Positions 38,962-47,299 of a DNA stretch of 64,000 nt are shown here, one piece after another. Numbering within the stretch: position 1 is the stretch's first letter; each line of letters opens with the position of its first letter. The notes under the pieces were generated by a model. That model had not been told where the DNA came from. It did not search any database and was given only the letters and a program-made list of their open reading frames with translations. The DNA is taken from positions 496,001 to 560,000 of the forward strand of contig NZ_CANMED010000003.1 of the NCBI RefSeq assembly GCF_947496855.1, in the 5' to 3' direction. Source of the stretch: an uncultured Aquimarina sp. (GTDB lineage Bacteria > Bacteroidota > Bacteroidia > Flavobacteriales > Flavobacteriaceae). The translations under genes and the position numbers were made by a program.

Positions 38962-39020
38962 GTCAGAGGTCTGAAGTCAGATGTCCGAGGTAATCTATTG
39001 GATTTCACTTCCGGTCTGAC
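38962..39020. repeat. Strand-switch intergenic repeat, right of the fibre genes
   Basis: GTCAGAGGTCTGAAGTCAG is followed by GATGTCCGAGGTAATCTATT and then by the pyrimidine-rich CACTTCCGGTCTGACTC. Order, central TCTATT and both arms match the block at 35978-36035. Pyrimidine-rich words of the same family continue at 39150-39200, next to the end of the following gene. Confidence 0.6.
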
Positions 39021-39046
39021 TCTTAGTTAAGAATAACATTAAGCCA

Positions 39047-39118
39047 TGTCACGCTGAGCCTGTCGAAATACAATTAAAAATCAAGGTTTTATTGGTCTTC
39101 GACAGGCTCAGACTGACA
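39047..39118. repeat. REP-like palindromic element
   Basis: Arms 39047-39067 (TGTCACGCTGAGCCTGTCG...) and 39098-39118 (...CGACAGGCTCAGACTGACA) pair at 19 of 21 positions around a 30-base AT-rich loop. It resembles a palindrome containing CTGAG-CxTGTCGAA that I recall as scattered in marine Bacteroidota. It could be a bidirectional transcription end for the convergent genes on either side. Confidence 0.65.
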
Positions 39119-39208
39119 TTGTAAAAACCCTAACTTAGCGACAATGTTCCTGACTCCCGACACCAGACTTCTAACATCGAGCAACAGACACCCGACTCCT
39201 TATCTTCA

Positions 39209-40276
39209 TCATCCCTCCAACAACCGTTTCATATTCACATTTTCATAATTCCTCCTTACAAAATCTAATGCAGTTTTTAGGACTTCACCCATGGATTTAC
39301 TTCTTCTGAATTTTAAATCTAATGTAAAGTTGTACAAATGCTCTCTTAGTTCTTCTATATTTTCTTTAGTAGAAATCGTATCCTTGCACATACAAGTAAT
39401 TAGTGTTTCATAACGAGATCGGGAATTTAATATCCGCTTTGCCAAAACAGAACGCTCCTCTTTTTTGTACTGTTCAATAGAGCTTGGTTGTAATTTATTC
39501 ATAACAATAGCTACCATATCAAAATTCTCTTTAAAGAATTGCGGCTGATATACTTTTAATTTACCCTCAAAACATTGTTGATCAAAATCTATCGCTCTAA
39601 TCTTATATTCTACGTGTTCAAAATCATGGATTGGGATGATTACATAATTATAAGATCGCATATCCCCTAACAAACGCATCTGACAGCGTTCGTTGAATTT
39701 CACAAACTCCTTTGCTATCTGAGATTTTGCCTGATCGCTCAAATCTGGTAAAAAATCCTTAATAAATACATCGCCAGGAATTCCTGCTATATGCTCTTCT
39801 ATCAACGTATTTTTATATACTAAAAAATTAATTCTATTTGGTGAAAACATATGCTCTAACTCTAATCCATAGATACGAGAAGCATCAGCTTTTTTAACAT
39901 AGATGTAAGTGTAGTTATCATTCAGGATATTCCTTATTTTAATCCTAAACGGTTTTGAATTACCAAAAGTACAGTAATCAATAGCATCAATATTAAGAAA
40001 TTCTATAGCATCCTCATTTCCATCAGAATGTAATATCGTGTACACCTTTTTTAAACTGGATTCTATTTCTGGTCGCTCATGCTCTTCATAATACACGCGA
40101 ATCCATAACGTATCCTGATCATTACTGTCATACACAACTATGGAACCAGAAAACCTCAACAAATCATCATAAAATACTGGAATTTTAATTTTACGATTAC
40201 ATTCCTTTAAATAACTATCCAGGTTATCATTAATTGGATAGGTAGGTTTCTTCTTAGACATTAACTTTTCTTCCAT
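39209..40276 (-). CDS. Conserved hypothetical protein with a kinase-like catalytic loop
   Basis: No family name recognised. I choose the ATG at 40276 (MEEKLMSKKKPTY), giving 356 residues; an ATG at 40261 is also possible, and the longer open frame to 40384 starts with residues unlike a real N-terminus. In the second half RLLGDMRSYNYVI has Asp205 and Asn210 in the D-x4-N spacing of the kinase catalytic loop, and RAIDFDQQ has an Asp230-Phe-Asp in the DFG position. IYVKKADASRIYGLELEH upstream could supply the ATP-site Lys and Glu. The N-terminal 120 residues are beta-rich. No signal peptide is present. It is divergent from the M28 peptidase gene. Confidence 0.65.
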   Translation of the reverse strand: MEEKLMSKKKPTYPINDNLDSYLKECNRKIKIPVFYDDLLRFSGSIVVYDSNDQDTLWIRVYYEEHERPEIESSLKKVYTILHSDGNEDAIEFLNIDAIDYCTFGNSKPFRIKIRNILNDNYTYIYVKKADASRIYGLELEHMFSPNRINFLVYKNTLIEEHIAGIPGDVFIKDFLPDLSDQAKSQIAKEFVKFNERCQMRLLGDMRSYNYVIIPIHDFEHVEYKIRAIDFDQQCFEGKLKVYQPQFFKENFDMVAIVMNKLQPSSIEQYKKEERSVLAKRILNSRSRYETLITCMCKDTISTKENIEELREHLYNFTLDLKFRRSKSMGEVLKTALDFVRRNYENVNMKRLLEG

Positions 40277-40392
40277 GATTATAAAATTAACCAAAATATG
40301 TAATTGGTACGTTCTTTTTAAGAAAGTAAATATGTGCTCGGCTAGCAAATACTTATCTTTACATTTATATTCTAAACTCAACATCTTTTAAA

Positions 40393-41847
40393 ATGAAACA
40401 TTTTATCTCAATAGTAATGATCTCATTACTGACAATTACACTCACTTTTGCTCAAGAAGAGTCATCATCTTTCTATGCCACCATGGCTTTAATAGATGCT
40501 GAAGACTTACAAAAAGAATATCCTAATGAAATAACAATAATTGCCAAACGAAGAAACGAAGCAGCTGTTTTTATTTCTGAAGAAGGAAGTCATAAATTAC
40601 ATGGACGCGTTTTAGTTCATGGTCCTGGATTTATATATAAATCTTCAGAAAAGCAGGCAAAACAAGCATTATTAGATGATAATAAAAGTGCTATTCATAG
40701 TAAAATGGCATTTACTATAACAGAAGATGCTATAGTAAATTTAGCGATGGATGCTATTAACACCCCAAATATCGCAAACCATATAACGGAACTTGAAAAT
40801 TATGGAACTAGATATCATACTTCTAATGCAGCAAACCAATCAGCCCAAGACCTAAAAGTTAAATGGGAAACCATGGCTACTACCTATAACAGAACAGATG
40901 TTAGTGTTAGATTAGTTAGTCATAATAGTACTCCAATGCAATCAGTAGTGATGACTATTCAAGGTTCTGAATTCCCTGATGAATTTGTGATTGTTGGTGG
41001 GCACTTAGATTCTACTTCTTCCCAAGGAAATAATGACGCTCCAGGAGCTGATGATGATGCATCTGGTATTGCAACGATTACTGAAGCAACAAGAGCTTTA
41101 TTTGAAATCGGTTTTCAGCCAAAAAGAACTATTGAGGTGATGGCATATGCTGCAGAAGAAGTGGGACTTCGAGGATCGGCAGAAATTGCAGCTGATTATA
41201 AAGCCAATAACGTAAATGTAGTTGCGGTCGGACAATTTGATATGACAAATTATAATGGTTCTGCTAATGATGTTTATTTCATATCTGACAACACAGATGC
41301 TACTCTTAATGGATTTTTCAAACAATTAATGGATCATTATAATGCATCTGGTGATCATCAACTTACCTATAGTACTGCTTTTTGTAACTATGGTTGTTCT
41401 GATCATGCTAGTTGGAATAGCGAAGGATATAAAGCATCTTTTCCTTTTGAAGCCAGCTTTTCTCAATATAACCCAAATATCCATACCAGAAACGATACAT
41501 TTAGTATATCTGGAACCGCAGAGCACGCTACAAAATTCGCAAAGCTATGTAGTGAATTCCTTATTGAAATAGCAAAAAATGATGCTACGCTATCTACACC
41601 TGAATTTGAAGCCGAAGGATATTATATTTATACAAACAACAAAACACTAACATATCAAATATCAGAAACCAGTTCTAAAGTTGAAAGCATCGATATTTAT
41701 GATATGAATGGAAGAAAGATTCTTCGAAAAGAAGATATAGGGACTTCGGGAACTATTACTATGAATTCAATAAGTAGCGGTGTTTATGTAATTACACTCG
41801 CATTAAAGGACCAAAGACAACTAAGTAAAAAAATTATTTTAAAATAA
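40393..41847 (+). CDS. Secreted M28 family zinc aminopeptidase with C-terminal sorting domain
   Basis: Exported metallopeptidase of 484 residues with signal peptide ending LTFAQEE. The N-terminal ~130 residues form a propeptide-like region. The catalytic domain has HLDST (about residue 203), GADDDASGIA (metal-bridging Asp), AEEVGLRGS (catalytic Glu and metal Glu, about residue 254), QFDMTNY and SDHASWN. The last 80 residues (VESIDIYDMNGRKIL ... SGVYVITLAL ... KKIILK) match a T9SS type A sorting domain, although the usual YPNP motif is degenerate. A terminator follows. Confidence 0.92.
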   Translation: MKHFISIVMISLLTITLTFAQEESSSFYATMALIDAEDLQKEYPNEITIIAKRRNEAAVFISEEGSHKLHGRVLVHGPGFIYKSSEKQAKQALLDDNKSAIHSKMAFTITEDAIVNLAMDAINTPNIANHITELENYGTRYHTSNAANQSAQDLKVKWETMATTYNRTDVSVRLVSHNSTPMQSVVMTIQGSEFPDEFVIVGGHLDSTSSQGNNDAPGADDDASGIATITEATRALFEIGFQPKRTIEVMAYAAEEVGLRGSAEIAADYKANNVNVVAVGQFDMTNYNGSANDVYFISDNTDATLNGFFKQLMDHYNASGDHQLTYSTAFCNYGCSDHASWNSEGYKASFPFEASFSQYNPNIHTRNDTFSISGTAEHATKFAKLCSEFLIEIAKNDATLSTPEFEAEGYYIYTNNKTLTYQISETSSKVESIDIYDMNGRKILRKEDIGTSGTITMNSISSGVYVITLALKDQRQLSKKIILK

Positions 41848-41870
41848 TCGATCACAACAATTCTATACAA

Positions 41871-41902
41871 AAAAAGACCAACTAAAAAGTTGGTCTTTTT
41901 TC
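41871..41902 (+). terminator. Terminator after the M28 peptidase gene
   Basis: Stem AAAAAGACCAACT / AGTTGGTCTTTTT with a four-base loop and a continuing T-run. Confidence 0.9.
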
Positions 41903-41999
41903 TATATAATCTTTATTAAATTCATTTTTTCCACATTCCTTTTGTAACAAAAACCAATACTAGTCGTCTTGTTTAATATAACCGCCAAAAAAAATACAA

Positions 42000-42899
42000 T
42001 TGGAAACTATTCTAACTCTAAAGAATCTTACCAAAAGATTCGGACCAATAACCGCCGTTAATGATCTTTCCTTTACTATAAAAAGGGGAAACGTTTATGG
42101 TATTTTAGGACCTAACGGAAGTGGTAAATCAACAACTCTAGGTATCGTTCTCAATGTAGTTAATAGATCTTCCGGAGATTTTACCTGGTTTGATGGGAAT
42201 ACATCCACTCATGAGGCGCTAAAAAAAGTAGGAGCTATTATTGAACGTCCTAACTTTTATCCATATATGACTGCCGCCCAAAACCTAAAACTGGTATGCC
42301 AGATCAAAGAAGTTCCAACGGATAAAATTGAAGAAAAATTAGATCTTGTAGGTCTTTTAGATCGAAAAGATAGTAAATTCAATACGTTTTCTCTTGGTAT
42401 GAAGCAACGTTTAGCTATTGCATCGGCTTTACTAAACGATCCGGAAATTCTTATTCTTGATGAACCAACAAATGGTTTGGATCCACAAGGGATTCATCAG
42501 ATCAGAGAAATCATTAAAGTAATTGCTTCTCAAGGAACTACCATTCTTTTAGCATCTCACTTATTGGATGAAGTAGAAAAAGTCTGCAGTCATGTCGTGA
42601 TTATCCGTAAAGGAATAAAACTATATTCTGGTCCGGTTGATGAGATGAATGCAAGTCACGGTTTCTTTGAATTAAATAGCAATCAAAACAGTGTACTTAA
42701 AAAATGGTTATCTAATCAAAGTATTTTTGGTAATCTTAAAGAAGAAGAAGGTAAACTTATTGCTTTTTTAAATAGTGAATTAGATGCAGAAAGTCTGAAC
42801 AAACAGCTTTATGAAGCTGGTATCACACTTACTCATCTTGTAAAACGAAAAGAAAGTCTGGAAGAACAGTTTTTACAATTAACCAACAATTTAAACTAA
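42000..42899 (+). CDS. ABC transporter ATP-binding protein
   Basis: ATPase of 299 residues, starting with TTG at 42000 (TTGGAAACT). It has Walker A GPNGSGKST, a Q-loop region, the signature FSLGMKQR, Walker B LILDEPTNGLD and the switch His in LLASHLLDEVEKVCSHV. The C-terminal ~80 residues form the extension of the NatA/BcrA export type. It is followed by its permease 4 bases later. The substrate cannot be inferred; relatives export antibiotics, Na+ or lipids. Confidence 0.93.
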   Translation: METILTLKNLTKRFGPITAVNDLSFTIKRGNVYGILGPNGSGKSTTLGIVLNVVNRSSGDFTWFDGNTSTHEALKKVGAIIERPNFYPYMTAAQNLKLVCQIKEVPTDKIEEKLDLVGLLDRKDSKFNTFSLGMKQRLAIASALLNDPEILILDEPTNGLDPQGIHQIREIIKVIASQGTTILLASHLLDEVEKVCSHVVIIRKGIKLYSGPVDEMNASHGFFELNSNQNSVLKKWLSNQSIFGNLKEEEGKLIAFLNSELDAESLNKQLYEAGITLTHLVKRKESLEEQFLQLTNNLN

Positions 42900-42903
42900 A
42901 GCA

Positions 42904-43743
42904 ATGCTACGATTACTCAATATAGAATTTCAGAAATTACGATATAATAAGTCGGCCAAAATACTGACTATCACATATTTTGTATTAATACTCCTAATCT
43001 CTCTAATAGCATCTTATGAGTTTGGTTTTGGAGGAGTTAATTTCAGATTAGCCGATCAGGGAATCTTTAACTTTCCATACATATGGCACGTAAATTCCTG
43101 GATTGCATCCTGGTTAAAACTATTCTTGGCTATTGTTATAGTTTCCATAATGGCAAATGAGTATTCAAATAGAACACTAAAACAAAATTTGATAGACGGA
43201 TTAAGCAAAAAAGAATTCCTAGCCTCTAAGTTTCTTACTGTTATCGTTTTCTCATTTGTATCTACTCTATTCTTGTTTATAGTATCTTTGACATTAGGCC
43301 TTACCTTTTCTGATTATAACGAAGTTTCGATTATATTTTCGGATTTAGAGTTTATCCTTGCCTACTTTGTAAAGCTGGTTGGATTCTTTTCTTTCTGTAT
43401 GTTTTTAGGAATACTCATTAAACGTTCTGCATTTGCTCTTGGTTTTTTGATTTTTTGGCAGCTAATAGAAGGTGCATTCAGGCTATTCTCGGGATTAATC
43501 AAATGGAAATTTGATTCCGATTTTGTAGATAAAATTATTCCATTTTTACCATTAGACAGTATGGCTAATCTTATTAATGAACCAGTAACGAGATTAAATG
43601 TTATACAATCAGCAGCGAATCAACTGGGAGAAAACTTCCAACGAGATTATGCCGTTCACTGGTATGAGATATTAATCGTATTAGTTTGGACAGCAATATT
43701 TGTGAGACTTTCATATTATCTTCTAAAAAAGAGAGATTTATAA
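42904..43743 (+). CDS. ABC-2 type transporter permease
   Basis: Membrane protein of 279 residues with six hydrophobic segments and the BcrB/NatB-like layout: MLRLLNIEFQKLRYNKS at the cytoplasmic start, helix one, an extracytoplasmic loop, then SIMANEYSNRTLKQNLIDGLSKKEFLASK, which is the typical cytoplasmic coupling element. Four bases after the ATPase gene, so the two form one exporter. Confidence 0.9.
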   Translation: MLRLLNIEFQKLRYNKSAKILTITYFVLILLISLIASYEFGFGGVNFRLADQGIFNFPYIWHVNSWIASWLKLFLAIVIVSIMANEYSNRTLKQNLIDGLSKKEFLASKFLTVIVFSFVSTLFLFIVSLTLGLTFSDYNEVSIIFSDLEFILAYFVKLVGFFSFCMFLGILIKRSAFALGFLIFWQLIEGAFRLFSGLIKWKFDSDFVDKIIPFLPLDSMANLINEPVTRLNVIQSAANQLGENFQRDYAVHWYEILIVLVWTAIFVRLSYYLLKKRDL

Positions 43744-43769
43744 TATCTTTGGGTTATTCAACTTAACTC

Positions 43770-46700
43770 ATGAAATACATATCGATCATCCTATTCCTTT
43801 TAGTAGGCTCTTCATTATTTGCGCAAGGAGAAGCTAATAACTGGTATTTTGGACAAAATGCAGGAATAAATTTTAGCACCACACCTCCTACTCCACTTAC
43901 AGATGGAAATATAAACACACTAGAAGGGTGCACAACTATTTCTGATGCTACAGGTCAATTACTTTTTTACACAGATGGAAGAACTGCCTGGGATCGAAAT
44001 GGTCGGGTTATGCCTAATGCTAATTATAATGGAGGTACTGGTTTATTAGGAGATCCATCTAGTACCTCGAGTGCTTTGATTGTGCCTCAACCTAATATAC
44101 CAAATAGATATTTCATTTTTGCGGTAGATGAACCTCATCACGAAAATGCAGCTACGTACCCTAATCAAAATACTGGGTTTCCAGCCAATCAAGATGATGG
44201 GTTTAACAATGGATTCACCTATTCGGTTGTAGATATGACTTTAAATGGTGGACTGGGAGATGTTGTCGCTAGTGAAAAAAATATCTCACTGATAACTTAT
44301 AACATATCAGATAATGCTGAAAGTTCTTATAAATGTTCTGAAAAAATCACAGCCGTAAAAAGTGATGATTGTGATGCATTTTGGGTCATTACCCATTTTA
44401 TTGATACCTATTATGCATTTAGTGTAGACCAAACAGGTGTGAATACCACTCCCGTAACATCACAAGTTGGGGTGACAGTTCCTATTTCAGGTTATAGACG
44501 GAATGCCTTAGGATACCTAAAAGCTTCTCCAGAAGGAGATAAATTAGCTGTAGTACATTTTGGATTAACTAATGTAACCAGTGGAGATGGACCAGGAAAA
44601 GTATTATTTTATAATTTTGATAATAGTACAGGAATAGTTAGTAATGAAATAGAATTGTATGATGGTGATGCGCCTTATGGAATAGAATTTTCACAAAGTG
44701 GAGAACGTCTATATACTACAGTAGGTTTAGGAATTGGTGGACAAGGAAATGGATTTTTAATGCAATTTGACCTTACATTACCAGAAAATCAAATTGCCGC
44801 TAGCGGAACAAGAATTCTAAACGAAAACGGACAAGATACATCCTCTTTTAGTGCGGGGGCACTACAACTTGGACCTGACGGAAAAATTTATAGAGCACTG
44901 TTTGATTTTAATTCTAACACCGGAAACTACCTTGGAGTTATTGAAAACCCTGAAGAGTCAGCAGCGAATATTAATTACACCGATAGAGGAGTATTTGTAA
45001 ATATAGATGGAATAAGAAGCTCTAGGATAGGATTACCCCCATTTATTCAATCTATTTTTGCACAAACTATTGATATTATTAATAGCGGAAATCCTAACAA
45101 TGTAAATCTTATACTTTGTGAAGGAGATATGTATAGATTAGAATATCAAGATATTGCGACTGCAACATATACCTGGTTTATTGATGATATTCAGATTACT
45201 AGCAGTTCTTTTTTTCTGGATGTAACCACTACTGGAAACTATAGATTAGAAGTTGACCTTAATGATGGTAGTTGTCCTTTGATAGGAGTTGCTAACGTTA
45301 CTTTTTTTGAGGTCCCTGTAGTAGACAATACTCCTACAAATCAAATCATTTGTGATGACAATAATGATGGAATATCAGATCTAGACATATCACTATATGA
45401 TGCTACAATTTTAGGTACTCAAGATCCTAATCAGTTTCAGGTGCGTTATTTCAGATCTCTGGCAGATGCTAATGCTGATGCCAACGTATTGCCTCAAAAT
45501 TTCACTACCGAAAACAATCCTCAAACTATTGTTGCCAGAATTGAAAACATAGGCAACATCAATTGTTACGATACAACTAGTTTTCAAATTGAGGTTTTTA
45601 ATACTCCAACTGCTTTTGCAACCAGTCCAATAGTTTCTTGTGATAATGCAGATGATGGCGATGACACTAATGGCATAATAACATATGATTTAACTTCGGC
45701 AAATAGTGACATTTATAACGGTCAAAATGTTGCTGACTATGTTATTAGTTACCATACTACTTTAATAGATGCGCAGAATAACACAAATTCAATTCCAGAT
45801 CCTACGAATGCAGTGCTATCAAATACAATTAGTGTCGTATATGCCAGATTAGAAAATAATCTAAGCATTAGTTGTTTTGACATAGTAGAGATTTCTGTGA
45901 CTATTAATTTATTACCCGTTGCCAATGATACTTCCTTAGCTCAATGTGATGAATATATGAACACCAATGATGGTATAACATTATTCAATCTTAATGAAGC
46001 TACAAATCAAATCACTGGAGGCGCAGGCGATCGTTCAGTTTTATTTTTTGAAGATATGGCCTCAGCTGATGCAGGAACTCCTGCCATATCAAATACAAAC
46101 ACATATCAAAATACGGCAGCTAATCAACAACTCTTTGTTCGAGTAATAGATGATCTAACAAGATGTTATAGAATTTCGACACTAGATCTTTTAGTAAGTA
46201 CTACATCTGCTAGTGATGCAGTTTTAAATCAATGTGATGATGACGGTACAGAAGATGGGTTTAGAGAATTTGATCTTACACAAGCAAATGCGCAGGTGCT
46301 TCTGGGAATCGCCAGTCCAAATCTTGCCGTTTCTTATTATGAAACTAATGAAAATGCTCTTAGCGAGACTGATCCAATCACTTTCTACATCAATATTACG
46401 GCCGGAACCCAAGGTCAAGACATAGTCTATGCCAGAGTAGAAGACAATCTAAATCAATGTTTTGGTATCAATCAAGTTGCACTTTTTGTCAACCCTTTAC
46501 CAGATATTGAAGAGCTAGATGAAGCATTTTTATGTGAAGGTGCTAACGTTATTATTGACTCGGGACTAGAATCAGGCAATCCGAACAATTTTAATTATCT
46601 CTGGTCGCCAAGTGGAGAAACTACAGAAAACATCAACATTACTCAGGAAGGAATGTATACCGTAACGGTTACAAATCAATTAACAAATTGTTCTAAAGAC

Positions 46701-47219
46701 AGAACAGTAACCGTAACAACTTCTTCTCCAGCAACTATTACTGATATTGAAATCAATGATACTTCGGATAATAATACTGTTACAATAAACGTAAATGGAT
46801 CTGGTGATTACGAATATGCAATAGCATATAATGGTGGCAATATAAGAACCTATCAAGATAGTCCTACGTTTACAAATGTGCCTCCAGGATTTCATACGAT
46901 ATATGTAAGAGATAAAAATGGATGTGGACCGGAAGCTACTGAGGGTATTTCTGTTGTAGGATTTCCTAAATATTTTACACCTAATGGGGATGGTTTTCAC
47001 GAAACCTGGAATGTAGAAGGAATATCGTCACAAGTACTTGGCAATTCTATCATTTATATTTTTGATCGCAGTGGTAAACTAATTAAACAGTTAATCCCTT
47101 CAGGAAATGGGTGGGATGGAACATATGGAGGAAGATTAATGCCTTCTAGCGAATATTGGTTCCACGTAAAATTAGGTGATGGTAGAATACGTAAAGGAAG
47201 TTTTTCTCTGATACGATAA
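43770..47219 (+). CDS. Large secreted protein with T9SS type B (gliding motility-associated) C-terminal domain
   Basis: Surface or secreted protein of 1149 residues. Signal peptide (YISIILFLLVGSSLFAQGE), then an N-terminal region of about 440 residues that resembles a beta-propeller (NNWYFGQNAGINF, GQLLFYTDGRTAWDRNG, LGPDGKIYRALF), then an Ig/PKD-like segment, then four repeats of about 97 residues each opening with a Cys-Asp-x-x-x-DG element (near 45345, 45640, 45945 and 46233) and closing with a YARVEDN-like strand and a second Cys. The end (FPKYFTPNGDGFHETWNVEG ... IYIFDRSGKLIKQL ... WDGTYGGRLMPSSEYWFHV) is the CHU_C sorting domain. It starts 26 bases after the ABC permease. Confidence 0.93.
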   Translation: MKYISIILFLLVGSSLFAQGEANNWYFGQNAGINFSTTPPTPLTDGNINTLEGCTTISDATGQLLFYTDGRTAWDRNGRVMPNANYNGGTGLLGDPSSTSSALIVPQPNIPNRYFIFAVDEPHHENAATYPNQNTGFPANQDDGFNNGFTYSVVDMTLNGGLGDVVASEKNISLITYNISDNAESSYKCSEKITAVKSDDCDAFWVITHFIDTYYAFSVDQTGVNTTPVTSQVGVTVPISGYRRNALGYLKASPEGDKLAVVHFGLTNVTSGDGPGKVLFYNFDNSTGIVSNEIELYDGDAPYGIEFSQSGERLYTTVGLGIGGQGNGFLMQFDLTLPENQIAASGTRILNENGQDTSSFSAGALQLGPDGKIYRALFDFNSNTGNYLGVIENPEESAANINYTDRGVFVNIDGIRSSRIGLPPFIQSIFAQTIDIINSGNPNNVNLILCEGDMYRLEYQDIATATYTWFIDDIQITSSSFFLDVTTTGNYRLEVDLNDGSCPLIGVANVTFFEVPVVDNTPTNQIICDDNNDGISDLDISLYDATILGTQDPNQFQVRYFRSLADANADANVLPQNFTTENNPQTIVARIENIGNINCYDTTSFQIEVFNTPTAFATSPIVSCDNADDGDDTNGIITYDLTSANSDIYNGQNVADYVISYHTTLIDAQNNTNSIPDPTNAVLSNTISVVYARLENNLSISCFDIVEISVTINLLPVANDTSLAQCDEYMNTNDGITLFNLNEATNQITGGAGDRSVLFFEDMASADAGTPAISNTNTYQNTAANQQLFVRVIDDLTRCYRISTLDLLVSTTSASDAVLNQCDDDGTEDGFREFDLTQANAQVLLGIASPNLAVSYYETNENALSETDPITFYINITAGTQGQDIVYARVEDNLNQCFGINQVALFVNPLPDIEELDEAFLCEGANVIIDSGLESGNPNNFNYLWSPSGETTENINITQEGMYTVTVTNQLTNCSKDRTVTVTTSSPATITDIEINDTSDNNTVTINVNGSGDYEYAIAYNGGNIRTYQDSPTFTNVPPGFHTIYVRDKNGCGPEATEGISVVGFPKYFTPNGDGFHETWNVEGISSQVLGNSIIYIFDRSGKLIKQLIPSGNGWDGTYGGRLMPSSEYWFHVKLGDGRIRKGSFSLIR

Positions 47220-47268
47220 ACTTTCCCTAAAACTTCTATTCAGTTTTAAAAATCATAGTAGTATTCTG

Positions 47269-47276
47269 TATCTTTA
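47269..47276 (+). promoter_or_regulatory. -7 promoter element (TATCTTTA) for uvrB
   Basis: TATCTTTA lies 23 bases before the uvrB ATG, and AAAGAGAA follows as a possible ribosome binding site. No SOS-box-like palindrome was seen next to it. Confidence 0.4.
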
Positions 47277-47299
47277 TTCAGAAAAAGAAAGAGAATACA

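Noticed and set aside
46224-47000. Open frames of 63-106 codons, on both strands, inside the large T9SS protein gene
   Set aside because: They lie wholly inside a conserved coding frame and show no domain.
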